A stretch of DNA of 64,000 bases from Microtetraspora niveoalba. GTDB taxonomy: Bacteria; Actinomycetota; Actinomycetes; Streptosporangiales; Streptosporangiaceae. The DNA is taken from assembly GCF_001570405.1 (NCBI RefSeq), contig NZ_BBYM01000011.1, forward strand, positions 1-64,000, written 5' to 3'. Under the pieces are notes generated by a model. The model was not told the DNA's origin. It did no database searches and was given only the letters and a program-made list of their open reading frames with translations. A program made the position numbers and the translations under genes. Shown piece by piece: positions 8,526 through 16,715 of the stretch; positions within the stretch are counted from its first letter, which is position 1; each line of letters begins with the position of its first letter.

Positions 8526-9907
8526 AGATCATCAATCCGGCGACCGAGGCCGTACTCGCCGAGGTCGAGATGGCCGACGCGGCCGAGGTGGACCGCGCGG
8601 TGGAGCGTGCCAGGACCGCGTTCCGGTCCTGGCGGGCGACCGCGCCGGGCGACCGGGCCCGGCTGTTGCGGCGGTTCGCCCGGGTGGTGGACGAGCACGC
8701 CGACGAGCTGGCCCGGCTGGAGATCGCGAACGCCGGGCACACGATCGGCAACGCCCGCTGGGAGGCGGGGAACGTGCGCGACGTGCTCGACTTCTACGCG
8801 GGGGCGCCCGAGCGCCACCACGGCGCGCAGATCCCGGTCCCCGGCGGCGTGGACGTCACCTTCCACGAGCCGCTGGGCGTGGTGGGGGTGATCGTGCCGT
8901 GGAACTTCCCCATGGTGATCATGATGTGGGGTGTCGCTCCGGCGCTGGCCGCCGGGAACGCGGTGATCGTGAAACCCGCCGAGTGGACCCCGCTCACCGC
9001 GCTGCGCCTGGCCGAGCTGGCCCTGGAGGCCGGCCTGCCCGAGGGGGTGCTCCAGGTCCTCCCCGGGGCGGGCGAGGTCGCGGGCGCCCGGCTGGTCGAG
9101 CACCCGGACGTGCCCAAGATCGTGTTCACCGGCTCGACCGAGGTCGGCCGGCGGATCGCCGCCACCGCCGCCGCCCGGGTGAAGCGGGTGACGCTGGAGC
9201 TCGGCGGCAAGAGCGCCAACATCGTCTTCGCCGACGCCGACCTGGACCGGGCCGTCGCCTCCGCGCCGATGGCCGTCTTCGACAACTCCGGGCAGGACTG
9301 CTGCGCCCGCTCCCGGCTGCTCGTGCAGCGCGAGATCTACGACGACTTCCTGGAGCGGCTCGCGGCGGCCGTGCGCGAGGTCCGCGTCGGCGACCCGCTC
9401 GACCCCGCCACCCAGATGGGGCCGCTGGTCAGCGCCGAGCATCTCGCCCGGGTCGCGTCGTTCGCCGGTCCCGGGCTCACGCCGTACGCGCGGGGCGCCC
9501 GCCCGGAGGGGCCCGGCTTCTGGTTCGCGCCGACGGTCCTCGCCGCCCCGCCCGGGTTCGACCCCCTGTCCGGGGACGGCGATCCGGCGTTCCGGCGGGC
9601 CTACGAGGAGGAGATCTTCGGGCCGGTCGTGACGGTGGTCCCGTTCGACGGCGAGGAGCGCGCGGTGCGCCTGGCCAATGCCACGCCGTACGGGCTGAGC
9701 GGGTCGATCTGGACGTCCGACGTGGGCCGGGCGCTGCGCGTGGCCCGCGCGGTCGAGGCCGGGAACCTGTCGGTCAACTCGCATTCGAGCGTGCGCTACT
9801 GGACGCCGTTCGGCGGGTTCAAGCAGTCGGGCCTGGGCCGGGAGCTGGGCCCGGACGCCCTCGCCGCCTTCACCGAGACCAAGAACGTCTTCATCGCAAC
9901 GGAGTAG
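8522..9907 (+). CDS. NAD(P)-dependent aldehyde dehydrogenase (PuuC-like)
   Basis: The 461-residue protein belongs to the ALDH superfamily. It has the N-terminal WNFP motif (VPWNFPMVIMMW), FTGSTEVGRRI for cofactor binding, the general-base Glu in VTLELGGKSANIVF (about residue 226), the catalytic Cys in SGQDCCARSR (about 260), and EEIFGPVVTVVPF. The GTG start overlaps the ligase stop (GTGA), so the two are translationally coupled. In context it probably oxidises a gamma-glutamyl-aminoaldehyde to the acid, as PuuC does. Substrate specificity is inferred from neighbours only. Confidence 0.85.
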   Translation: MKIINPATEAVLAEVEMADAAEVDRAVERARTAFRSWRATAPGDRARLLRRFARVVDEHADELARLEIANAGHTIGNARWEAGNVRDVLDFYAGAPERHHGAQIPVPGGVDVTFHEPLGVVGVIVPWNFPMVIMMWGVAPALAAGNAVIVKPAEWTPLTALRLAELALEAGLPEGVLQVLPGAGEVAGARLVEHPDVPKIVFTGSTEVGRRIAATAAARVKRVTLELGGKSANIVFADADLDRAVASAPMAVFDNSGQDCCARSRLLVQREIYDDFLERLAAAVREVRVGDPLDPATQMGPLVSAEHLARVASFAGPGLTPYARGARPEGPGFWFAPTVLAAPPGFDPLSGDGDPAFRRAYEEEIFGPVVTVVPFDGEERAVRLANATPYGLSGSIWTSDVGRALRVARAVEAGNLSVNSHSSVRYWTPFGGFKQSGLGRELGPDALAAFTETKNVFIATE

Positions 9908-9911
9908 ACCT

Positions 9912-10676
9912 ATGCAACGTTTGCAGGATCGTGTGGCCGTCATCACGGGGGCGGGCAGCGGCATCGGGCTCGCCACCGCCCGGCGGTTCGCGCAGGAGGG
10001 CGCGAAGGTGGTCGCGGTGGACCTCGACGAGGTGGCGGGCGCCAAGGCGGCCGACGAGGTCGGCGGCCTGTTCGTCCAGGCGGACGTCTCGGTCGAGGAC
10101 GACGTCGTACGGATGTTCCGGACGGCGCACGACACCTTCGGCAGCGTGGACATCGCGTTCAACAACGCCGGCATCTCACCGCCGGAGGACGACTCGATCC
10201 TCACGACCGGCGTCGACGCGTGGCGCAGGGTGCAGGAGGTCAACCTGACCTCGGTGTACTACTGCTGCAAGCACGTGATCCCGTACATGCGGCGCCAGGG
10301 CAAGGGGTCGATCATCAACACGGCGTCGTTCGTGGCGGTGATGGGGTCGGCCACCTCGCAGATCTCGTACACGGCGTCCAAGGGCGGCGTTCTGGCGATG
10401 ACGCGGGAGCTGGGCGTGCAGTTCGCCCGCGAGGGCATCCGGGTGAACGCCCTCTGCCCGGGGCCGGTGGACACCCCGCTGCTGCAGGAGTTGTTCGCCA
10501 AGGACCCCGAGCGGGCGCAGCGCCGTCTCGTGCACATCCCGATCGGCCGTTTCGCGCGGGCGGAGGAGATGGCGGCGGCGGTCGCGTTCCTCGCCTCCGA
10601 CGACGCCTCGTTCATCACGGCGTCGGAGTTCCTGGTCGACGGCGGCATCTCCAGCGCGTACGTCACACCGCTGTAG
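9912..10676 (+). CDS. Short-chain dehydrogenase/reductase
   Basis: The 254-residue classical SDR has GAGSGIG at about residues 13-19, NNAG near 85, a catalytic Ser in NTASFVAV, YTASKGG (Tyr-xxx-Lys), and CPGPVDTPL. It resembles FabG/glucose-dehydrogenase-type oxidoreductases. It starts 5 nt after the aldehyde dehydrogenase stop, so it is in the same operon. It may act on an alcohol or oxo intermediate of the amine pathway. PuuB, the usual oxidase step, is not seen in the window. Confidence 0.82.
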   Translation: MQRLQDRVAVITGAGSGIGLATARRFAQEGAKVVAVDLDEVAGAKAADEVGGLFVQADVSVEDDVVRMFRTAHDTFGSVDIAFNNAGISPPEDDSILTTGVDAWRRVQEVNLTSVYYCCKHVIPYMRRQGKGSIINTASFVAVMGSATSQISYTASKGGVLAMTRELGVQFAREGIRVNALCPGPVDTPLLQELFAKDPERAQRRLVHIPIGRFARAEEMAAAVAFLASDDASFITASEFLVDGGISSAYVTPL

Positions 10677-10849
10677 CCGGGGAGCACCGCATCGCCAGGG
10701 AGCACTGCCTTGCCGCGTGGCGGGGTATTCCGGGGTGGCGGCGTCCGGGACCGCGCATCGTCCGTCGCCGGAACGCGGTGCGGTGAACATCGGAGCCCGC
10801 GCGTTCCGGCGGCGGGCGCATCGGGGGAGTCACGAGGAAAGGCGGCGGC

Positions 10850-11551
10850 ATGGCCCGTCCGGTCATCGGGATCACGTGTTACGTCGAACCGGCGAAGTTC
10901 ACCGTCTGGGAGATGACGGCGGCGCTGCTGCCGTACATGTACGTCGAGCGGGTGGCGGCGGCGGGCGGGCAGCCGGTCGTCCTGCCCCCGGCCGGGGACC
11001 CGTCCGCCCTGGCCGGGCGGCTCGACGGGCTGGTCCTCGCCGGGGGCGGCGACGTGGACCCGGCCCGGTACGGCTCCCCGCCCCACCACAAGACCGGCTA
11101 CATCCGGAAATTTCGTGATGAGGCGGAGTTCCGGGTGCTGCGAGGCGCCCTCGACACCGGACTGCCGTTCCTCGGCGTCTGCCGCGGGATGCAGGTGCTG
11201 AACGTGGCCAGGGGCGGGACCCTCCACCAGCACCTTCCCGACGTCGTCGGCCACCTCGGCCACTCCCCCGCGCCCGGCGCCTTCGGCCGGCTCCCGGTGC
11301 GGCTCTCGCCCGCCCTGGCCAAGGTGTACGAGGCCGAGGAGGTGACGCCCGCGCACTACCACCACCAGGCCGTCGACCGGCTCGGCGACGGTCTGGCGGT
11401 CACCGCCGAGGCGGACGACGGCACGATCGAGGCGGTCGAGCTGGAGGGCCACCCCTTCGGCCACGCCGTGCAGTGGCATCCGGAGGCCGACGAGCACGCG
11501 CCCCTCTTCGACGCCCTGGTCCGGGCCGCCGCCCGCCACGCCGCGCACTAG
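10850..11551 (+). CDS. Peptidase C26 gamma-glutamyl-GABA hydrolase-like (PuuD-like)
   Basis: The 233-residue class I glutamine-amidotransferase-like hydrolase has VLAGGGDVDPARYG, the nucleophile elbow LGVCRGMQVLNV (Cys about 110), the HYHHQAVDRLG segment, and QWHPEAD (His about 208). This is the C26 pattern of PuuD-type gamma-glutamyl-gamma-aminobutyrate hydrolases. ATG at 10850 follows GAGGAAAGG. It lies 173 nt after the SDR and may share its transcript. It would remove the glutamyl group added by the ligase and complete the pathway to GABA or a related acid. Confidence 0.83.
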   Translation: MARPVIGITCYVEPAKFTVWEMTAALLPYMYVERVAAAGGQPVVLPPAGDPSALAGRLDGLVLAGGGDVDPARYGSPPHHKTGYIRKFRDEAEFRVLRGALDTGLPFLGVCRGMQVLNVARGGTLHQHLPDVVGHLGHSPAPGAFGRLPVRLSPALAKVYEAEEVTPAHYHHQAVDRLGDGLAVTAEADDGTIEAVELEGHPFGHAVQWHPEADEHAPLFDALVRAAARHAAH

Positions 11552-11647
11552 GCACGCGCGCCCCACGGCACGCGGCGGCGAGAGCCGAACGCGGCGCACG
11601 GCGGCGATCCCGTCGCCCGCCGCGCGCCACGCGCCGCCCGCTCCCGG

Positions 11648-11725
11648 CAGCCGTTCTCGACAGCCGTTCTCGACAGCCGTTCTCGCCGGCCGTTCTCGCC
11701 GGCCGTTCTCGCCGGCCGTTCTCGT
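11648..11725. repeat. 13-bp tandem repeat, six copies
   Basis: CCGTTCTC recurs every 13 bp at 11651, 11664, 11677, 11690, 11703 and 11716. The first copies read CAGCCGTTCTCGA and the later ones GGCCGTTCTCGCC. The array fills the space between the convergent hydrolase and livF genes and abuts the livF stop codon. Confidence 0.8.
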
Positions 11726-12483
11726 CAGCCGGAGGCCGCCTCGCGGCCGCCTCTGCCGAAGTACGCGTCCCGGAGGACGCCGAGGTCGTCCACCTCGTCC
11801 GCGCTCGCGGAGACGACCACCCGGCCCATGTCGATGACGGCCACCTGGTCGGCCACCCGCACCGACGCCTCGACCGCCTGCTCGACCAGCAGGATGCCGA
11901 GCCCGGTCTCCTTGAGCTGCCCGATCCGCTCCATGACCTCGGACACGATCGCCGGGGCGAGCCCGCCCGACGGCTCGTCCAGGAGCAGCAGCTTGGGCCG
12001 GGCCATCAGGGCCTGCCCGATCGCGAGCATCTGCTGCTGCCCGCCGGACATGCTGCCCGCGAGCAGCCCGCGCTTCTCCCCGAGCACCGGGAACAGCTCG
12101 TAGATCCGCTGGATCTCCTCGCGCAGCGCCGCCCTTCTCATCTTGAGCGTGTAGCCGCCCAGCAGCAGGTTCTGCTCGACCGTCTGCCGGTGGAAGACCC
12201 GCTTCCCCTCCTGGACGTACGCCATGCCGAGCCGCACGCGCTGGTGCGGCGCCAGGCGGGTGACGTCCCGGCCGTCGAGCTCCACGGTGCCGGCGACGGC
12301 CTTGTTGAGGCCGGAGACGGCCCGCAGCGTGGTCGTCTTGCCCGCGCCGTTGCGTCCGAGCAGGACGGTGAGCCGTCCCGGCCGCACGTCGAGGGAGACG
12401 TCCCACACGACCCGCAGGTCGCCGTAGCCGGTCCCCAGGTTCCGCACCCGGAGCAGCGGCGTCCCGTTCTCCTCGCTCATCAT
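11725..12483 (-). CDS. livF: Branched-chain amino acid-type ABC transporter ATPase (LivF-like)
   Basis: The 252-residue ATPase has Walker A GRNGAGKTT (about 40), the LivF-type LGMAYVQEGKRVFHRQTVEQNL, the signature SMSGGQQQMLAIGQAL, Walker B LLLLDEPSGGLAP, and the H-loop region replaced by LVEQAVEA. It is the second ATPase of a HAAT-family importer and acts as a dimer partner of LivG at the inner membrane face. The ATG at 12483 overlaps the stop of the upstream livMG gene (ATGA). It is last in the leftward operon livJ-livH-livMG-livF. Confidence 0.88.
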   Translation of the reverse strand: MMSEENGTPLLRVRNLGTGYGDLRVVWDVSLDVRPGRLTVLLGRNGAGKTTTLRAVSGLNKAVAGTVELDGRDVTRLAPHQRVRLGMAYVQEGKRVFHRQTVEQNLLLGGYTLKMRRAALREEIQRIYELFPVLGEKRGLLAGSMSGGQQQMLAIGQALMARPKLLLLDEPSGGLAPAIVSEVMERIGQLKETGLGILLVEQAVEASVRVADQVAVIDMGRVVVSASADEVDDLGVLRDAYFGRGGREAASG

Positions 12484-14327
12484 GCGCTCTCCCCAGTGCC
12501 CGTGATCTCCCCGCCGCCGGTGAGCTCGGCGACCTTCGCCCGCCCCTCGGCCGACTCGCCGTCGATGCCGAGGTACTCGCTGAGCACCCGGGGGTTCCTC
12601 TCGATGACCTCGGGCGGCCCGGTGGCGATCACCGAGCCGTGGGCCAGCACGACGATCTCGTCCGCGAGGTCGAGGACGAGGCGGAAGTTGTGCTCGACCA
12701 GGACGATCGTGCCGCCCGCCTCCCTGATCCGCCGGACGAGCCCGGCGAGCCGTTCGACCTCGTCCTCGTCCAGGCCGGACGCGACCTCGTCCAGGAGCAG
12801 CACCCCGGGACGCGCGGCCAGCGCCCGCGCCACCTCGAGAAGCCGCCGCATCCCGAGAGGGAGGGACGTGGCCTCCGCGTCGCGCAGGTCGGACATGCCG
12901 ACGAGCGCGAGCGCCCGCTCGGCCTCGACCAGGTCGTCCGTACGGACCCGGCGGAAGCCGGGCAGCCGCAGGATCGCGGAGAACACCGAGGCGCGGTGGC
13001 CGCTGTACCGGCCGGACGAGACCGCTTCCAGCACCGTCACGCCCTCGGGGATGTTCGGCGTCTGGAAGGTGCGGGCGACCCCGGCCCTGGCCACCCGGTG
13101 CGGGGGAAGGCCCTGCAGCGCGGTGTCGCCGATCGTGATCGTGCCGGAGTCGGTCCGGTAGAAGCCGCACACCATGTTCAGCAGCGTGGTCTTGCCCGAG
13201 CCGTTGGGGCCGATCAGGGCGGTGACCTTCCCCGGGCGCGCCGCGAGCGAGACGCCCTTGAGCGCCTGGTTCCCGCCGAACGTCTTGGAGACGCCGTCGA
13301 TCGCGAGCGTCGCGCCCGCGATGTCCGGCACGTCGGCGGAGACGTTCCGCGCCGCCGTCGTCACCCCGGCCGCCCGGTCGAGCCGGCTCACCAGGCGTCG
13401 GCACAGACCGGCCAGCCCGCCCTTCAGCAGCACGCCGCCGGCGATCAGGAAGACGCCGGTGAACACCAGCGCGTACTCCTGGAACTCGCTGGCCTGGTTC
13501 GGCCCGAACTGCATGATCGCCGCGCCGAGCAGCGCGCCGTACACGCTGGCGGAGCCGCCGAGGATCGAGGCCGCCAGCACGGTGACCGCGGTGACGAACC
13601 CGAAGGCCTCGGGCGAGACGTACAGGTCGAGGTTGACGAACAGCGCCCCGGCCAGGCCCGCCGGCACCGCCCCCACCGCGTACGCGAGGAGCTTCATGCG
13701 GAACACCGAGATGCCCATGGAGGAGGCGAGCACGGGGCTCTTCTTGAGCACCCGGAAGGCGACGCCGTGCCGGGAGACGATCAGGTTGCGCATGATCGCG
13801 AACCAGGCGAGCGTGACGCCCGCCACGACCCAGTAGTACGCGTCGCCGGCGAGGTCGGCGCCGAGGAGGGTGGGCGGCATGACGCCGCTCAGCCCGTTGC
13901 GCCCGCCCGTCCACTCGGCGAAGACCGCGAGGATGTCCGGGACGAGGAGCACGAGGAAGAACGACGTCATCGCCAGCGACCAGCCGCCCAGCCGCAGCCC
14001 GGGAATGCCGGAGACGAGCCCCACCACCAGCGCGACCGCGGCCGCGAGCACGAACTGCAGCAGGATGTCGGTGTGCCCGGCCTTGGACAGCAGCCCCGCC
14101 GTGTACGCGCCGGCGGCGTACATCGCGGCCTGCCCGAGCGCGAGCTCGCCCGCGTACCCGTGACTCAGGTTCAGGCCGCTCACGAGGAGGGCCAGGATGC
14201 ACGCGAGCTGGATCTGCCTGCCGGTGGAGAAGTCCAGGCCCAGCACGGGCAGCAGCAGTACGACGACCCCGGCGCACAGCGGGACGATCCACGACGGGAT
14301 CGAGCGCAGGCTTCGCCACAGCGTCAC
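12480..14327 (-). CDS. Fused LivM permease-LivG ATPase
   Basis: One 615-codon frame encodes a LivM-type permease (residues about 1-320, roughly ten hydrophobic segments, with SGLNLSHGYAGELALGQAAM and ILGGSASVYGALLGA). After a linker of about 30 residues comes a LivG-type ATPase (about 345-615), with Walker A GPNGSGKTT near 372, GVARTFQTPNIPEGV, Walker B PGVLLLDEVASGLDEDEV and VEHNFRLVLDLAD. The two are often separate genes; here no stop or restart separates them. GTG at 14327 starts 2 nt after the livH stop. The ABC signature is altered to LPLGMRRLLEVARAL, lacking the usual LSxGxxR beginning. Confidence 0.85.
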   Translation of the reverse strand: MTLWRSLRSIPSWIVPLCAGVVVLLLPVLGLDFSTGRQIQLACILALLVSGLNLSHGYAGELALGQAAMYAAGAYTAGLLSKAGHTDILLQFVLAAAVALVVGLVSGIPGLRLGGWSLAMTSFFLVLLVPDILAVFAEWTGGRNGLSGVMPPTLLGADLAGDAYYWVVAGVTLAWFAIMRNLIVSRHGVAFRVLKKSPVLASSMGISVFRMKLLAYAVGAVPAGLAGALFVNLDLYVSPEAFGFVTAVTVLAASILGGSASVYGALLGAAIMQFGPNQASEFQEYALVFTGVFLIAGGVLLKGGLAGLCRRLVSRLDRAAGVTTAARNVSADVPDIAGATLAIDGVSKTFGGNQALKGVSLAARPGKVTALIGPNGSGKTTLLNMVCGFYRTDSGTITIGDTALQGLPPHRVARAGVARTFQTPNIPEGVTVLEAVSSGRYSGHRASVFSAILRLPGFRRVRTDDLVEAERALALVGMSDLRDAEATSLPLGMRRLLEVARALAARPGVLLLDEVASGLDEDEVERLAGLVRRIREAGGTIVLVEHNFRLVLDLADEIVVLAHGSVIATGPPEVIERNPRVLSEYLGIDGESAEGRAKVAELTGGGEITGTGESA

Positions 14328-14329
14328 GG

Positions 14330-15187
14330 TCAGACCGTCCTCTCCTGGGTCCGCACGAACAGGCCGGACGGACGGGCCATCAGGATCACGACGAGCACCG
14401 CGAACACCGAGATGTTGGCGTACTCGCTGCCGAGGTAGCGCGCGGCGAGCGCCTCGACGAGGCCGACGATGACGCCGCCGACCAGGGTGCCCGGGATGGA
14501 CCCGAACCCGCCGATGGCCACGACCACGAAGCCCTTGAGCGCGAGCGAGGCGCCGAGCGTGGCCACCGCGAACGTCTTCGGCCCCACGAACAGCCCGAGG
14601 AGCCCGGCCAGCGCGCCGGTGAAGGCGAACGCGCCGAAGGCGAGCCGCCGCACGTTCACGCCGCGCAACATCGCCGCCTCCCGGTCCTCGGCCATCCCGA
14701 GGAGCGCCAGGCCGAGGAGCGTACGCCGCGCGAGCAGGGACAGCGCCACCACGATGACGACCGTCAGCAGGATGAGCGCGATCTCCACCGGGTAGACCTG
14801 GCCGCCGAAAAGGCTCATCACGTCGTCGGAGCCGAAGAAGGGCACCGTCAGCGGTTGCGGCCCCCAGATGAGCTGCGTCACGCCGTCGAGGAGCATCGAC
14901 GCGCCGAGCGTGGTGACCAGCACGGCCTCCGGCTCCTTGACGGGGCGGATGGCGACGCGCTCCTCGATGGCCGCCACCAGGAAGACCGCGGCGACCGCCA
15001 TCAACGCCACCACGAAAACGGGCAGCCGGAGGGTGACCAGCCCTGTGTACGCGACGAACGTGCCGACCATCATCAACTGCGCCTGGGCGAAGTTGAACGT
15101 CTTCGACGAGATGAAGACGATGTTGTAGCCGATCGCGACGAGCGCGTACACCGCGCCGAGGGCCAGACCTCCCCAGATCAGTGTCAT
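14330..15187 (-). CDS. livH: Branched-chain amino acid-type ABC permease (LivH-like)
   Basis: The 285-residue permease has about eight hydrophobic segments and the LivH hallmarks YNIVFISSKTFNFAQAQLMMVG near the N-terminus and FVVVAIGGFGSIPGTLVGGVIVGLVE near the C-terminus. It forms the membrane channel with the LivM half of the following fused protein. It is the second gene of the operon, 45 nt after livJ, with AGAGGTTCCC before its ATG. The substrate is not fixed by sequence. HAAT importers also carry urea, amides and aromatic acids. Confidence 0.87.
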   Translation of the reverse strand: MTLIWGGLALGAVYALVAIGYNIVFISSKTFNFAQAQLMMVGTFVAYTGLVTLRLPVFVVALMAVAAVFLVAAIEERVAIRPVKEPEAVLVTTLGASMLLDGVTQLIWGPQPLTVPFFGSDDVMSLFGGQVYPVEIALILLTVVIVVALSLLARRTLLGLALLGMAEDREAAMLRGVNVRRLAFGAFAFTGALAGLLGLFVGPKTFAVATLGASLALKGFVVVAIGGFGSIPGTLVGGVIVGLVEALAARYLGSEYANISVFAVLVVILMARPSGLFVRTQERTV

Positions 15188-15232
15188 GGGAACCTCTTTT
15201 ACGTATCTCGCCTTCGGTGAATTGCCGTCGGC

Positions 15233-16456
15233 CTACTTCTGGTACTGGCCGTTCTTGATGGTGGACGGCGCGATGAAGACGAACGCGTTCTCGTCCACGT
15301 TCGGCGAGTGCGACTGGGCGGTGAAGTTGTAGCGGGGCAGCATCGCCGTCACGGCCTTCTCGTGGACCGCCGGGTCCTCGAGCGCCTGGGCGAGCGCCTT
15401 CGCGTCGACCGCCCCGGCCTTCTGCGCCGCCGCGGCCACGAGCGGGAGCGCGTCGTAGTTGTAGGCCATGACGAGCGTCGCCGGGATCGCGTCGATCGCC
15501 GCCATCGTGTCCACCGCCTCCTTCACCCGCGTGTTCGCGGGGTCGTAGACGGTGCTGCCGTACGCCTCCATCACGAGGTTCTTGACCTGGTCGGTGCCGA
15601 GGACGCCGTTCGGCGGGGGCGAGGAGATCAGGCCGGTCGTGGCGACCGAGATGTCCGCGACGACCGGGACGTCCCACTGGAGCTTCTGGAGGCTCTTCAG
15701 CAGGTAGCCGACCGGGCTGCCGTAGGCGTTCATCATGAGCGCGTCGGGCTTCTTGGCCTGCAGCGACTGGAGCTGCGGCGTCATGTCCAGGGCGGCGACG
15801 TCGTACTCCTCGGTGCCGACCACACTGATCCCGGCGCCGGTCAGCGCCTTCTCGATCTCCTTGCCGAACGTCACGCCGAACGCGCTGCTGCCGTGGATGA
15901 TGCCGACGGTCTTGTAGCCCTTCTCCTTGACGTGGGCGACGAAGCCCTTCGCGTAGTCGGCGGCCGACGGCGACAGGTCGAAGTTCAGCGGGAACGCCGA
16001 CGGGTTGAACGAGTCCTCGGTGGGGCCGATGTTCATGGACAGGATGTTGTTCTGCTTCAGGATCGGCAGGGTGGCCGCGGCGACGGTCGAGGGGCCGGAG
16101 TTGAGCACCAGGTCGGGCTTGCCGTCCTTGGCGAGCGCCTCGCGCAGCTTGGTGACCGCGACCGTGGGCTTGCCCCCGTCGTCGACGACGGTGACCTCGA
16201 CCTTCTTGCCGAGGACGCCGCCGTTCTTGTTGACGCTCTCGGCGCCGGCCTTCGCCGCGACGATGGAGGTCTTGGCGTTGTCGGCGAGGACGCCCTCGGC
16301 GCTCACGCCGCCCAGGACCAGGACGCGGTAGGAGGAACCTCCCTCCTCCCCGCCCGAGGAGCCGGACGAGCCGGACGATCCCGACGATCCGCATCCGGCG
16401 AGCGTCAGCGCCGTGCCCGCCACGACCGCCGCCACCAGGGAAAGACGACCCTTCAT
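15233..16456 (-). CDS. livJ: ABC transporter substrate-binding lipoprotein (LivJ-like)
   Basis: The 407-residue periplasmic-binding-type protein begins with a lipoprotein signal: basic MKGR, a hydrophobic core, and the lipobox LAGC with Cys22. A Gly/Ser linker follows. The mature part is a Peripla_BP_6 domain (VLVLGGVSAEGVLADNAKTS, VVDDGGKPTVAVTKLREAL, VNSGPSTVAAATLPIL-like segments). ATG at 16456 is chosen for GGAGG 7 nt upstream and for the signal peptide. It heads the leftward operon and diverges from an SDR gene. A 12-bp operator-like motif lies about 110 bp upstream. Confidence 0.88.
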   Translation of the reverse strand: MKGRLSLVAAVVAGTALTLAGCGSSGSSGSSGSSGGEEGGSSYRVLVLGGVSAEGVLADNAKTSIVAAKAGAESVNKNGGVLGKKVEVTVVDDGGKPTVAVTKLREALAKDGKPDLVLNSGPSTVAAATLPILKQNNILSMNIGPTEDSFNPSAFPLNFDLSPSAADYAKGFVAHVKEKGYKTVGIIHGSSAFGVTFGKEIEKALTGAGISVVGTEEYDVAALDMTPQLQSLQAKKPDALMMNAYGSPVGYLLKSLQKLQWDVPVVADISVATTGLISSPPPNGVLGTDQVKNLVMEAYGSTVYDPANTRVKEAVDTMAAIDAIPATLVMAYNYDALPLVAAAAQKAGAVDAKALAQALEDPAVHEKAVTAMLPRYNFTAQSHSPNVDENAFVFIAPSTIKNGQYQK

Positions 16457-16564
16457 TCCACAGCCTCCGGAGAACCCAGAAAACGATCGACCGTGCTCAG
16501 AGGCGGGGTGCGGGCAGCCGTCCGCACGGCACCGCCGAGCCACGCGATCGATGATCATTCGATC

Positions 16565-16576
16565 AAACGTTTGTTA
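16565..16576. promoter_or_regulatory. Operator-like motif, site 1 (livJ side)
   Basis: AAACGTTTGTTA contains the perfect palindrome CAAACGTTTG at 16564-16573. It shares the pattern WAACGYTTGTTW with sites at 16673 and 18943. It lies in the livJ/SDR divergent gap. Confidence 0.55.
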
Positions 16577-16672
16577 GACTAGTGGTCCCGAAGGCCGGTT
16601 GCCTATAGGCCGGTCGCATCCGGGCGGTGGGGCCGCCCGTTGACGGGCCGCCGGCGAGTCCCTAATGTGACC

Positions 16673-16684
16673 AAACGCTTGTTT
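16673..16684. promoter_or_regulatory. Operator-like motif, site 2 (SDR side)
   Basis: AAACGCTTGTTT lies 32 bp before the GTG of the first SDR. Ten of 12 bases match the site in front of the tetR gene (TAACGCTTGTTA). Confidence 0.6.
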
Positions 16685-16715
16685 GTATTCGTACGGTCGA
16701 CGGGATGGCTCACGG

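Noticed and set aside
10677-10849. Short open frames between the SDR and the C26 hydrolase gene
   Set aside because: No ribosome site or family match; the gap is simple leader sequence.
12480-16394. A 1,304-codon minus-strand open frame spanning livJ to livMG
   Set aside because: Only its last 616 codons match LivM-LivG. Upstream it runs out of frame through livH and livJ, whose own frames have clear motifs. It is a high-GC shadow extension.
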